This document shows, piece by piece, positions 35,852 through 44,671 of a stretch of DNA of 64,000 nucleotides (positions are counted from its first letter, which is position 1; each line of letters opens with the position of its first letter). Source of the stretch: Salinisphaera sp963835375 (GTDB lineage Bacteria; Pseudomonadota; Gammaproteobacteria; Nevskiales; Salinisphaeraceae); assembly GCA_963835375.1 (NCBI GenBank), contig CAWIGB010000037.1, positions 62,001 to 126,000 of the forward strand. Direction: 5' to 3'. The notes beneath the pieces are model-generated. The model did not search any database, was not told the origin of the DNA, and saw only the letters and a program-made list of their open reading frames with translations. The position numbers and the translations under genes are program-made.

Positions 35852-38440
35852 ATGTCCCATACCGCCCTCGACCACCGTTCCACCGCAACACGCCTGCGTC
35901 GCTTCGCACCGCTGCTGCTGATCGCGGCCGTCGCCGCCCTGCTGCTGGTGGAATCACGCCATGTGAATCTGGCCGCGATTCAGCACGCGCTGGCCGGCGT
36001 GGCGCCGCTCCTGCTGGGGGTGCTCGGCCTCGGCGGGCTGCTGGCCGTGGCGGTCATGTCGAGCTACGACGTGCTGGCGGCCCGTTTCGTTGCGCTCGAT
36101 CGCGGCGTGGTGACGAGCCTGCGACTCGGCATGCTGGCCAACGGCATCAACAACATCGCGAGCCTGTCGGGCATCACCGGCTCCGGGCTGCGGGTATTGC
36201 TGCTCACACGCGACGGGACGGCCACCGCGCCAGCGCTACGCTACGCTGCGCTGGTCGCCAGCGCCTCGCCGCTGGGATTGTCTGCATTGGCCTGGGTGAC
36301 ACTGATCGTGCGTCCCGCCATTCTGTCGGCAACCCCGGTGCCGGAACTGTTGGTTCTAATCGCGCTCGGCGTGATCGCGCTCTATCTACCGGTGTACGGC
36401 GTGCTGGCCACGACATCACTGTTGCGCATCGGCCCGCTGCAGTCGATCGAACGCATTCGCCCGCTGCAGGCCATGGCCTTCATCGCGGCCTCGGTGATCG
36501 ACTGGGCGATCGCCGGCGCGCTGCTCTGGGGCTGCCTGGCGGTGCTGGGCGCCGGGGTGTCGCCGGCCGCCGTGATCGCCGCATTCGCGCTCGCGGCGAC
36601 CCTCGGTATGCTCAGCTTCCTCCCGGGCGGGCTCGGCGTGTTCGATGTCACCCTCGTCGGTCTGCTGGCCTCGCATGCCGTGACCGCCGAGACCGCGGTC
36701 GCCGCGCTCGTGCTCTATCGCGTGGCCTATTACCTGGTCCCGCTCATCGTGGCGCTGGCGCTCGGAGCCAACGAGCTGCGCTCGACCCGCCTGGCGGAGA
36801 CGATGCGCACGCATCCGGCGATCCAGCTCATGGCCTGGCCGGTCGGCCGCGCAGTGGATCTGGGCATTCGTGTGCTGGCCTGGCTGACAGCCGCCAGCGG
36901 CGTGGTGCTGCTGGCCGGCGCGGCTTTCCCGAATCTGCTCGCACATACCCGGCTGCTGCGGGTCTGGCTGCCGCTGGGCGCGGTCGAGGCCAGCCATATG
37001 GCGAGCGTGGCCGTGGGCCTGACGCTGATATTCGCGGCCCGCGGCCTGTCGCTGCGGCTGGCACGCGCGTTATGGCTGGCGCTGGGTCTGCTGATCGCGG
37101 GGGCGGGATTCGGCCTGCTGCGTGGCCTCGACTGGGGCACGAGCCTGCTGCTGGCCGCGGTGGCCGGCGTGCTCTGGCTCAACCGGGCGTCCTTCGACCG
37201 ACGCGGCAGCCTGGCCCGGCAGTTCGGCGAATGGCAGTGGATGGCCGCCCTCGCCGCTGCGCTCGCGGTCTATTTCATCATCGGCGAAGCGTTCTATCCG
37301 GCCCACGGCGCCAGCGTCTTTCATTTCAATTTCGGCGCCCACGGGCCCCGTTTCCTGCGCGGACTGATGATCGCGCTGATCAGCGTGATCGTGCTCATGG
37401 TCTGGAGCTGGCCGCGCTGGCCGCGGCCCGAGCTCCAACGCCCGGCGCCGGCCGACCTGGACACTCTGGTCGAATGGCTCAGCGCGCACGGTTCGAATGG
37501 CTATTCACATCTCATGCTGCTGGGCGACAAGAGCCTGCGCTACAGCGCCGACGGCCATGCGATGATCGGGTTCGCGGCCATTCGCAACCGACTGGTCGCG
37601 CTTGGTGATCCGGTCGGCGATACCGAGGCACGCCGTACGGCGATCGCCGATTTCCGACGTTTCGCCGAGGCCGCCCACTGTACGCCGATGTTCTATCAGG
37701 TCGGACCGGAGTATCTGTCGGACTATCTCGACCACGGTTTCGCCCTGTTCAAGCTCGGCGAGATCGGGCGTGTCGATCTCACCCATTTCTCCATGACAGG
37801 CCGGATCAACGAAGACAAGCGCGGCGCCATCAATCGCGGCAACCGGCTGGGGCTGACCTTCGAACTGCGCGATCCGCCCTTCGACGCCACGCTCGTGGGC
37901 GAACTGCGCGCGGTATCAGACGACTGGCTCGGCGAGAAACCGGCCGAGAAAGCATTCTCGCTCGGACGCTTTGACGCCGATTATCTCCAGCGCGCACCCG
38001 TGGCACTGGTCCGCGACGGGGACGGCGCGCTGGTCGCATTCGCCAGCATCCTGCCGAGCTACGGACATCGCGAGGAATACTCGATCGACCTGATGCGTCA
38101 CCGCGAGCGCGCACCCGGCGGCACCATGGATTTCCTGTTCGTGCGCCTGATGCAGGAGGCACAGGCCCAGCGTTACCACTGGTTCAATCTCGGCATGGCG
38201 CCGCTGGCCGGCGTGGGCGACACGCCCTGGGCGAACACCGCGGAGCAGCTTGCGCGCCTGGCGTTCGAACACGGCAACCGATTCTACAACTACAAGGGCC
38301 TGCGCGCGTTCAAGGAGAAATGGCACCCGGTCTGGCAATCGATGTATCTCGCCTACCCGCCCGAGGCACGACTGTCCACGCTGCAGCTGGACATCGCCGC
38401 GCTGATCGCCGGCGGCTATCGGCGTATTCTCGGGCATTGA
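35852..38440 (+). CDS. mprF: MprF-like bifunctional lipid flippase/aminoacyl-phosphatidylglycerol synthase
   Basis: An 862-residue membrane protein. Residues about 20-535 hold roughly 14 helices of the flippase region, including LANGINNIASLSGITGSGLR and LSFLPGGLGVFDVTLVGLL. The C-terminal 300 residues form a DUF2156 double-GNAT synthase domain, seen as GYSHLMLLGDKSLRYSADG and MDFLFVRLMQEAQ through FYNYKGLRAFKEKWHPVWQ. MprF adds amino acids (Lys or Ala) from tRNA to phosphatidylglycerol and flips the product, lowering surface charge and giving resistance to cationic peptides. Which amino acid is used cannot be read here. It is monocistronic and divergent from a UspA gene. Confidence 0.92.
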   Translation: MSHTALDHRSTATRLRRFAPLLLIAAVAALLLVESRHVNLAAIQHALAGVAPLLLGVLGLGGLLAVAVMSSYDVLAARFVALDRGVVTSLRLGMLANGINNIASLSGITGSGLRVLLLTRDGTATAPALRYAALVASASPLGLSALAWVTLIVRPAILSATPVPELLVLIALGVIALYLPVYGVLATTSLLRIGPLQSIERIRPLQAMAFIAASVIDWAIAGALLWGCLAVLGAGVSPAAVIAAFALAATLGMLSFLPGGLGVFDVTLVGLLASHAVTAETAVAALVLYRVAYYLVPLIVALALGANELRSTRLAETMRTHPAIQLMAWPVGRAVDLGIRVLAWLTAASGVVLLAGAAFPNLLAHTRLLRVWLPLGAVEASHMASVAVGLTLIFAARGLSLRLARALWLALGLLIAGAGFGLLRGLDWGTSLLLAAVAGVLWLNRASFDRRGSLARQFGEWQWMAALAAALAVYFIIGEAFYPAHGASVFHFNFGAHGPRFLRGLMIALISVIVLMVWSWPRWPRPELQRPAPADLDTLVEWLSAHGSNGYSHLMLLGDKSLRYSADGHAMIGFAAIRNRLVALGDPVGDTEARRTAIADFRRFAEAAHCTPMFYQVGPEYLSDYLDHGFALFKLGEIGRVDLTHFSMTGRINEDKRGAINRGNRLGLTFELRDPPFDATLVGELRAVSDDWLGEKPAEKAFSLGRFDADYLQRAPVALVRDGDGALVAFASILPSYGHREEYSIDLMRHRERAPGGTMDFLFVRLMQEAQAQRYHWFNLGMAPLAGVGDTPWANTAEQLARLAFEHGNRFYNYKGLRAFKEKWHPVWQSMYLAYPPEARLSTLQLDIAALIAGGYRRILGH

Positions 38441-38464
38441 AAACCGTTCGCCCGCTCCGGCGCG

Positions 38465-39232
38465 TCAACCACCGCCGAGGCGGTCCATCCGATCCAGCCA
38501 GCCCCGTACATCACGGGCATGACTGCCGGACCAGTACAGCTTGTCGCAGGCCGGACAGCGCGCGAAGCGTGTGTAATAACGCCGGGTCAACGGCGCCAGA
38601 CGATGCACGATCCGGGCCTTGTCGACGGGCACCAGCAGCGTGTTGCAGTCGCTGCAGCGGGTGAACGGCGCCATGCGGGAGCCCAGTTTGAAGTGCACGG
38701 TGATGTCGTCGAGCTGGGCGTGCGGATCGTCGGCGCGCACGAAACGCCCGTGCACCACGCGGGCACGCTTGAGCAGCCCCACATCACGCGTCAGCAGAAT
38801 ACGGTTCTCTATATCGGCGATCTCGGCGAGATGCGCGTCATCGCGGTCGTTGCTGTAGCAGGTATCAAAGCCGGCGAGCCGCAGATAGCGGGCCAGCCGG
38901 CCGAGATGGGTATCGAGCACGAAGCGCGGCGGATCGGGCGTGCACGGACGCAGCGCCGACGGCCGTCCGGTCGCATTCGGGGCCACGACCATGTGCACGG
39001 GGCTGCCTTGATCGAGCACGGTGCGGCCCTCGTCGTCGCGGCCGTCGATCCGGATCGCGCCGATTTCCGTATGCGGGATGCCGCTGGCTTCGATGATGTC
39101 CTTCACGCCCGCGCGCCGGGCGAGCCGCTGCAGCTGAGTGCGGCCACGCCGGTCGGGTACGAGAAAATCGTTGAGCTCGCCAAGAAAACGGATCCGCACA
39201 GCCGAGCGTCCGCGTCGTCGAATCGATGCCAT
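38465..39232 (-). CDS. Mut7-C ubiquitin/RNase domain protein
   Basis: A 255-residue protein. The N-terminal part (VRIRFLGELNDFLVP to about residue 85) is a ubiquitin/ThiS-like Mut7-C ubiquitin domain. The C-terminal part is the Mut7-C PIN-like RNase: FVLDTHLGRLARYLRLAGFDT, ILLTRDVGLLKRA, and a zinc ribbon with two CXXC pairs (RCSDCNTLL and RCPACDKLY). Known from family; the RNA target is not known. The divergent rluE-like gene lies 44 bases away. Confidence 0.9.
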   Translation of the reverse strand: MASIRRRGRSAVRIRFLGELNDFLVPDRRGRTQLQRLARRAGVKDIIEASGIPHTEIGAIRIDGRDDEGRTVLDQGSPVHMVVAPNATGRPSALRPCTPDPPRFVLDTHLGRLARYLRLAGFDTCYSNDRDDAHLAEIADIENRILLTRDVGLLKRARVVHGRFVRADDPHAQLDDITVHFKLGSRMAPFTRCSDCNTLLVPVDKARIVHRLAPLTRRYYTRFARCPACDKLYWSGSHARDVRGWLDRMDRLGGG

Positions 39233-39276
39233 CAGGCTAACGTGTCGCGCCGGCACTGCTGGCCTACACTGCGCGC

Positions 39277-39873
39277 ATGCCCCGATCCTCGCGCGCTCCA
39301 ACTCGACGTCGACGTTCCCGCCGCGCACCCGCCGCGGCGCCGACGCGGCTGCTCGGCCTGAACAAGCCCTACGACGTCCTCTCCCAGTTCACCGACGACG
39401 CCGGTCGCGCAACCCTGGCCGACTATGTCGACGTGCCGGGCGTGTACCCGGCCGGACGGCTGGATCGCGACAGCGAGGGGCTGTTGTTGCTGACCAACAA
39501 CGGCCGGCTCAACGCGAAAATCACCCAACCGGCACGCAAGATGCCCAAAACCTACTGGGCCCAGGTCGAAGGCGTGCCGGATGAGCACCAGCTTGCCGCG
39601 CTGCGCGCCGGCCCGGCGATCAAGGACGGGCCAACCGCGCCAGCCGCGGTGATCTGCATCGACGCACCGGCACTGTGGCCCCGGGATCCACCGGTGCGCT
39701 ATCGCAAGACCGTGCCCACCCAGTGGCTCGCCATCACCATCACCGAGGGCCGCAATCGCCAGGTCCGGCGCATGACCGCCGCGGTCGATCTGCCCACACT
39801 GCGCCTGGTCCGGGTAGCGATCGGCGGCTGGAGTCTCGGCGATCTTATGCCCGGCCAGTGGCGGGATCTCTAG
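39277..39873 (+). CDS. rluE: RluE-like 23S rRNA pseudouridine synthase
   Basis: A 198-residue pseudouridine synthase of the RsuA/RluE group. The short basic N-terminus (RRRRSRRAP) leads into LLGLNKPYDVLSQF. The catalytic Asp is in AGRLDRDSEGLLLLTNNG, and ITEGRNRQVRRMTAAV is the C-terminal motif. No S4 domain, as in RluE, which modifies U2457 of 23S rRNA. Its stop codon TAG coincides with the first bases of repeat copy C, so the repeat supplies or overlaps its end. Confidence 0.9.
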   Translation: MPRSSRAPTRRRRSRRAPAAAPTRLLGLNKPYDVLSQFTDDAGRATLADYVDVPGVYPAGRLDRDSEGLLLLTNNGRLNAKITQPARKMPKTYWAQVEGVPDEHQLAALRAGPAIKDGPTAPAAVICIDAPALWPRDPPVRYRKTVPTQWLAITITEGRNRQVRRMTAAVDLPTLRLVRVAIGGWSLGDLMPGQWRDL

Positions 39874-39965
39874 GGCCGGTTGCTGTTTCATACCGGTCCG
39901 CGTCAAGGGCCGTTGTACCGCAAGCCCGCGCCCCGAGTGCGGCGTCGCGAGTCGACGCGCGCGCT
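39871..39965 (-). repeat. MITE-like palindromic repeat, copy C (half element)
   Basis: A 95-bp stretch matching the left half of the family with substitutions: TAGGGCC.GTTGC.GTTTC, then CCGCG.CAAG.GC.GTT.TACCGCAAG, then GAGTGCGGCGT and ACGCG. It fills exactly the space between two convergent genes, from the rluE TAG to the phosphodiesterase stop, and may serve as a bidirectional hairpin terminator. Confidence 0.55.
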
Positions 39966-40464
39966 AGCCTGACCGCTTGCGCCGCTTGCCCGCAAGCGGT
40001 TCGAACACCACCGGTTTCACATGCCATGCGTCCGTTTCGGCGATGAGTTCGATATAGCCGGGCCCGCCGTAGGCACGGCTCTTGCCGGCCGCGCCGGGGT
40101 TGAGCAGCCAGGGCGTGTCCTCGGTTTCGAGTACACGGCGATGGCTGTGCCCGCAGACCACCGCACGCGCCTCGGGGAATTCGGCGCGCAGCCGACGATG
40201 GCGAGTTCGGGCCGACCATTGATGCCCGTGCATCATCGCCAGTTGTCCGCCCGGCAGATCGCGACACGCTGCCTGCGGCCAGGGGCAGTCCGCCGGATCG
40301 TTGTTGCCGGCGACGATCAGCGTCTGTTCGCCCAGCGCAGCCAGCTCGTCGGCAATGCCGCCGCCGACGTCGCCGGCATGCACGACCAGCGCCGCGCCCG
40401 CCGCGCACTCGGCGATGCGCGGGTCAATAAAGCCGTGGGTATCGGCCAGAATCACGATTCGCAT
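39964..40464 (-). CDS. YfcE-type metallophosphoesterase
   Basis: A 166-residue calcineurin-like phosphodiesterase. Metal ligands are in LADTHG, HAGDVGG, AGNNDPADC, LAMMHGH and CGHSHRRV, followed by LLNPGAAGKSR. Enzymes of this family hydrolyse simple phosphodiesters; the physiological substrate is unknown. It converges on rluE with a repeat between. Confidence 0.9.
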   Translation of the reverse strand: MRIVILADTHGFIDPRIAECAAGAALVVHAGDVGGGIADELAALGEQTLIVAGNNDPADCPWPQAACRDLPGGQLAMMHGHQWSARTRHRRLRAEFPEARAVVCGHSHRRVLETEDTPWLLNPGAAGKSRAYGGPGYIELIAETDAWHVKPVVFEPLAGKRRKRSG

Positions 40465-40536
40465 GCGACCAATATAGCAATGGCCTCATTGCGCCTTGCC
40501 ATGCACTTGTCATACGCCTGTCGTAATCTAGAGCGG

Positions 40537-41268
40537 ATGAAAACCTGGGCGCTCTACAGTCTCAAAGGCGGCGTGGGCAAGACGGCCGCCGCCGTCAATC
40601 TCGCCTATGAGGCGGCCGCCGCCGGCCGGCACGTGCTGCTGTGGGATCTCGACCCGCAGGGCGCGGCGAGCTGGTATCTCGGCATCGACGATCCGGCCGG
40701 CATCTCGGCCAAGAAGATCGTGGCCGGCAGCGTACCGCTGGGTCGATATGTACAGCCCACGGCCTACGAGCGGCTGTCGGTGTTGCCGGGCGATCGCGGC
40801 TATCGCCAATGGGATGCCGAAATCCATGCGGCGAAGAGCCCGCGCAAGGTGCTGGAGCGCCTGATCGAACCGTTTTCCGAGACCTACTCGCTGCTGATCC
40901 TCGACTGCCCGCCGGGCATCGGCGCGCTGGCGACGGCCATTCTGCGCGCCGCGGATCGCGTACTCGTGCCGGTGGTCCCCACCCCGCTGTCGCTACGGGC
41001 ACTCGACGAGGTGCTGGAACACATCGCCGAAAAGAAGGTGGGCAAGACTCGCGTACGGCCGTTCTTCGCCATGGCGGATCGCCGCCGCAGCCTGCATCGA
41101 CAGCTGATTGCGGAACCGCCGGAGAGCATGGCGCAGGCGCCCGAGGTGTTCATCGACTACAGCAGCCATGTCGAACAGATGGGCACGCATCGCGCGCCCG
41201 TGCATGCCTTCGCCCCGCGCAGCCGGGCAGCCTCCCAGTTCGCCGACCTGTACCGCGCGCTGGACTGA
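40537..41268 (+). CDS. Orphan ParA-family ATPase
   Basis: A 243-residue ParA/MinD-type P-loop ATPase. The deviant Walker A is SLKGGVGKTAAAVNLAY (KGGVGKT), Walker A-prime is LLWDLDPQGAASWYLG, and Walker B is LLILDCPPGIGALA. No parB or parS-like repeats and no other replication gene are near, so it is unlikely to be the chromosome-partition ParA. Such orphan ParAs position protein complexes or regulate other processes. ATG 40537 lies 6 bases after GAG. Confidence 0.87.
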   Translation: MKTWALYSLKGGVGKTAAAVNLAYEAAAAGRHVLLWDLDPQGAASWYLGIDDPAGISAKKIVAGSVPLGRYVQPTAYERLSVLPGDRGYRQWDAEIHAAKSPRKVLERLIEPFSETYSLLILDCPPGIGALATAILRAADRVLVPVVPTPLSLRALDEVLEHIAEKKVGKTRVRPFFAMADRRRSLHRQLIAEPPESMAQAPEVFIDYSSHVEQMGTHRAPVHAFAPRSRAASQFADLYRALD

Positions 41269-41274
41269 CCGCCG

Positions 41275-42077
41275 CTAGCCGGTCAGCTGCGCGAGCATGA
41301 ATCGCGCGATCGTATCGCCGGCGTCTTCCTGCAGGAAATGGCCGGCACGGTGGACGGTGGTGTGGCGTGCCGGCCCCGCGCCGGGGACGCGCTTGCGAAA
41401 GAGACGTTCGCCACCGCGCGTGACCGGGTCGCGATCGGAAAAACAGGTATGAAACGGACGCCCGAAGCGTTCGAGCGATGCCCAGGCCGCGCGATTGGCG
41501 GCATGCTCGGGGTCGTGCGGCGACAAGGGCAAAAGCCGCGGCAATGCCCGCGGCCCGGCCATGTAGCGGGCATCCGGAAACGGCGCGGCATACGCCGCCC
41601 GCTCGGCGCGTGACAGCCAGCGCCGGGTCCCCACCTGCAGCATCAGGCCAATCGGGAAGACCGGCGAATAACGGGCGAAGGCCGCCATACAGCGAACAAC
41701 GGCCGGGCCGGCTCGTCTCCGGTCAGAAGAAAGCCGTTGCCGACGAAGACACGGCTGAAGCGCGCGGGCTGTTCGGCCACCAACCGCAGGCCGACCAGGG
41801 CGCCCCAATCCTGAGCAAAGAGCGTGATGTCGACCAGCCCTAGCGCATCCAACCATGCACGCATCCAATCCACATGGGCGCGATAACTGTGAGCGGCGAT
41901 CGCCACCGGCTTGTCCGAACGGCCGAAGCCGATCAGATCCGGCACGAGCACCCGATGGCCGGCCGCCGCGAGGAGCCCGATCATGTGTCGATAAACAAAC
42001 CCCCAGCTCGGCTCGCCGTGCATCAGCACGATCGGCCGGCCACCGCGAGGGCCAGCCTCGACATGCGCAAGACGCAC
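41275..42077 (-). pseudogene. Haloalkane dehalogenase-like hydrolase, frameshifted and N-terminally truncated
   Basis: Alpha/beta hydrolase of the haloalkane dehalogenase group. The first frame has LMHGEPSWGFVYRHMIGLL and FAQDWGALVGLRLVAEQ, with the nucleophile Asp followed by Trp. Near 41690 it shifts; the other frame continues with FHTCFSDRDPVT (acid) and RAGHFLQED (His). The triad D-D-H is complete. The coding sequence begins with GTG 42077, but similarity extends upstream to a TAG at 42129 without a usual start, so the true N-terminus seems lost. Cytosolic; would release halide from haloalkanes. Confidence 0.65.
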
Positions 42078-42283
42078 GCCCTCGGCAATATCGGTGAAAC
42101 CGACCGGATAATCGAAATCTGGCAGGCCCTAGAATCGCCCGCCCGGCGTGCGCAGACACTGCGGCGGTCCGCTTGCAGAACGGTTCGGTCTCATACGGGG
42201 AGCCCATCCGGGCCACGGCTGTTCGTCGTGACGACCACGATCCACGCTTGAGCGTACCGAGACAACACGCTAGCGTCGTGCCC

Positions 42284-42709
42284 ATGCTCAATTCGACGAT
42301 CAACTCCCGACCACGGCTGCCCGTGGTCATCGGCGTGATGACCGCGCTGTCGATGCTGGCCGGCTGCACCGCGCTGTCGAGTACGACACGTCGTGCCGGG
42401 CAGGCGTCCGTGGCCACGCTCAAGGGTGTGGCGCATCTCAGCCGGGCAACCAGCAACGCTTCCGTTACCCAGCCGGATGTGCCGCGTTACACCGATGCCA
42501 GCGCTTTCGTGCGGTCGCAACGCCAGCAACTGGCACGCCAGGCTGCGGTCGGCGGCGGTGAGGATATCGATGCGCTGGCTATTCTTTTGAACAAGCCGGA
42601 CAATCGCGCGCTGGCACGCTGGATGCAATCCCACTATCACTCGCTGTTCAGCGATCGGTCGGTCTCGGCCTCTACAATCGTCGCGAGGATCGACGCGCAA
42701 GCTGGATAG
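42284..42709 (+). CDS. Hypothetical lipoprotein
   Basis: A 141-residue protein with a lipoprotein signal peptide (hydrophobic VVIGVMTALSML, lipobox LAGC with Cys about 28). The rest is Ala/Ser/Arg-rich and shows no family motif I can name; the C-terminal ARWMQSHYHSLFSDRS is the most structured part. It should be anchored in a membrane facing the periplasm. A Met-rich small lipoprotein gene follows 40 bases later. Confidence 0.65.
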   Translation: MLNSTINSRPRLPVVIGVMTALSMLAGCTALSSTTRRAGQASVATLKGVAHLSRATSNASVTQPDVPRYTDASAFVRSQRQQLARQAAVGGGEDIDALAILLNKPDNRALARWMQSHYHSLFSDRSVSASTIVARIDAQAG

Positions 42710-42749
42710 CGCGTACATTCAACTCAAATTTTCTAGGAAGGCATCGAAA

Positions 42750-42989
42750 ATGAAAAAAGTTATTCTGGTTACCGCTGCCGCCCTGTTGTCGATCGGCCTG
42801 TCGGCCTGCGGCAACAACAACAGCGACAACACCGCGTCCGACAATGGCATGTCCTCGAATTCCATGGCGAGCAACAGCATGAGCTCGAACTCCATGTCGG
42901 GTGGCTCGATGGCCGACAACAGCATGTCCGGTAACACCATGAGCGGCAACTCGATGAGCAGCAACTCCATGTCGGACAACAGCATGTAA
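42750..42989 (+). CDS. Small lipoprotein of ten methionine-ending pentapeptide repeats
   Basis: A 79-residue lipoprotein: signal peptide and lipobox LSAC, then a Asn/Ser linker, then ten consecutive pentapeptides from residue 30 to the end, of the type S-x-N-S-M (SDNGM, SSNSM, ASNSM and so on). The pattern resembles the exported pentapeptide MXKDX repeat proteins, but with Ser/Asn instead of Lys/Asp. A regularly spaced Met in the periplasm could bind copper or silver or be a sacrificial oxidant; this is inference. A ribosome site AGGAAGG precedes the ATG and a strong terminator follows. Confidence 0.8.
   Translation: MKKVILVTAAALLSIGLSACGNNNSDNTASDNGMSSNSMASNSMSSNSMSGGSMADNSMSGNTMSGNSMSSNSMSDNSM
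42837..42986 (+). repeat. Fifteen-base tandem repeats coding xxNSM
   Basis: Ten in-frame 15-base units encode the pentapeptides of the small lipoprotein. Third positions vary between units, so the peptide pattern is kept by selection more than by recent duplication. Confidence 0.7.
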
Positions 42990-43042
42990 AACAGCTTCTG
43001 ACTGTTGCCGAATCGCTTATGCGGCGATTGGGCCCGTCATAG

Positions 43043-43074
43043 AAACCGGCGCCGCCCGCGGCGCCGGTTTTTTT
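43043..43074 (+). terminator. Rho-independent terminator
   Basis: AAACCGGCGCCGC, a 2-base loop and the exact complement give a 13-bp stem running into seven T residues. It ends the transcript of the Met-repeat lipoprotein. Confidence 0.9.
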
Positions 43075-43249
43075 GTGCCCGTTCAGCATCGACGGGGCGT
43101 CGAACCATACGCCGCAACGCGAAACGACAGTTCGACGCACTGTGGCCGACGACGGCGTACTCGGGATAGCATCTGAAAAGACGTCGTTCATTTTTCGTTC
43201 GGATGCACGTCGCCACTCTCGCTACAACAATCAATGGGAGGAGAACCCA

Positions 43250-43747
43250 ATGCGTACAACAATTCTGAGCGCTGCGCTGTGCCTGATCATGGTCGCCCTG
43301 CCGGCCGCAGCGGCCAATTACCAGGCCGACGACATCACCGGCGTCTGGCAGACCAAGACCGGCGGCTATGTACAGGTCTATCACGATGGCAACGGCTATT
43401 CCGGCCGGATCGTCGGCTCGTCGGACGGCAAGCCACGCTATGACAAGAAGAACCCTGATGCGGACAAGAAGGGGCGTCGCTTGTTGGGCGTGGTGATCCT
43501 GCACGGGCTGAAATATCAGGACAACGGCGAATACGACGGCGGCCAGATCTACGATCCGAACAGCGGCAAGACCTACAAGGCGAAGGCCACGCTCAAGGGC
43601 CCGGATACGCTCGACGCGCGCGGCTACATCGGCATCAGCCTGCTGGGCAAGACCCAGACGTGGCACCGCATCGACCCCAAGTCCGAACATGTGCATCAGG
43701 ATCTGTTGCACCAGCCGGTCGGCGCAGCCCCGCAATCGGGAAGCTGA
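43250..43747 (+). CDS. DUF2147 exported protein
   Basis: A 165-residue secreted protein of the DUF2147 family. A signal peptide at residues 1-22 (ending AAA-N) precedes the domain: ITGVWQTKTGGYVQVYHDGN, then GVVILHGLKYQDNGEYDGGQIYDP and TYKAKATLKGPDTL. The family function is unknown. GGGAGGAGA lies before the ATG at 43250. Confidence 0.88.
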   Translation: MRTTILSAALCLIMVALPAAAANYQADDITGVWQTKTGGYVQVYHDGNGYSGRIVGSSDGKPRYDKKNPDADKKGRRLLGVVILHGLKYQDNGEYDGGQIYDPNSGKTYKAKATLKGPDTLDARGYIGISLLGKTQTWHRIDPKSEHVHQDLLHQPVGAAPQSGS

Positions 43748-43864
43748 TCGCCACACCGACAGGCACGCCCCGGAGCCCGGCAATTCGCCGCCCGGGGCGC
43801 GTTCTGCAACCGTGAGCGGACTCCGGACGTAGGCAAGCGCAAGTTTCGACTTTAGAATCAGCGC

Positions 43865-44671
43865 ATGACCACGCCGAGCGAAACCGCCCTGCAACCGCAT
43901 CTGACGCCGGCGCAGAATGCAGTGTTTGCGCGCGATGGCTACCTCGTCATGCGGCAGCTGGCCAATGCAGAGCGCATCGCTGCCATGCGCAGCATCGCGC
44001 TGGACCATCTCGAACGCGCGGTCGAACCGCTCGAATATGAGGCCGATGTCGCGTACCCGGGCGCACCGCTCTCGCGTATGGCCGAAGGCGGCGATACGGT
44101 CCGCCGCCTGCTCGATGCCTTCGATCGCGACCACTGGTTCGCCGACTGGGCAGCCGACGACCGGCTCACGGCCATCGTGGCCCAGCTTCTGGATTCAGGC
44201 GCGGTATGGCTGACGCCCAACCATCACAACTGCGTGATGACCAAGGCCCCGGCCTATTCCTCGGCCACCGCATGGCACCGTGATCTGCGCTACTGGTCGT
44301 TCGCGCAGCCGCATCTGGTCAACGCCTGGCTGGCGCTGGGCGATGAGACGCCCGAAAACGGCTGCATGCGTGTGCTGCCCGGTTCGCACCGCATGGAGAT
44401 CGGCGCAGACCGGCTCGACGACGCCCAGTTTCTGCGCGAGGACCTGCCGGCCAATGCGGCGCTGACCGCCACTGCCGAATACGCCGAACTCGCCCCGGGC
44501 GATGTGCTGTTCTTCCATGCCGGGCTGCTCCATGCCGCGGGCGCCAATACCGGCACGGAACGCAAGATGGCAGTGGTCACCAGTTATTTCGGCCGCGACA
44601 ACGGCCCGGTGGCCGGCACCCGCTCGGCCCGCCGGCCTGCCATTCAGGTACGAGAGACATCACATGCGTAA
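43865..44671 (+). CDS. Phytanoyl-CoA dioxygenase (PhyH) family protein
   Basis: A 268-residue Fe(II)/2-oxoglutarate dioxygenase. HxD lies in TAWHRDLRYWS, the distal His in FFHAGLLHAAGANTG with the 2OG-binding Arg in GTERKMAV. Such enzymes hydroxylate diverse small molecules, and the substrate cannot be read from sequence. The end overlaps the DUF4174 gene by 8 bases, and that gene overlaps a DUF2237 gene by 4, so the three are a translationally coupled operon. Confidence 0.87.
   Translation: MTTPSETALQPHLTPAQNAVFARDGYLVMRQLANAERIAAMRSIALDHLERAVEPLEYEADVAYPGAPLSRMAEGGDTVRRLLDAFDRDHWFADWAADDRLTAIVAQLLDSGAVWLTPNHHNCVMTKAPAYSSATAWHRDLRYWSFAQPHLVNAWLALGDETPENGCMRVLPGSHRMEIGADRLDDAQFLREDLPANAALTATAEYAELAPGDVLFFHAGLLHAAGANTGTERKMAVVTSYFGRDNGPVAGTRSARRPAIQVRETSHA

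Noticed and set aside
35818..37608. 596-residue plus-strand open frame
   Set aside because: Arg/Gly/Ala-rich out-of-frame shadow of mprF.
42121..42145. TAGGGCCTG next to the dehalogenase N-terminus as a fifth repeat copy
   Set aside because: Only about ten bases match the repeat end, too few to distinguish from chance, although it would explain the lost start.
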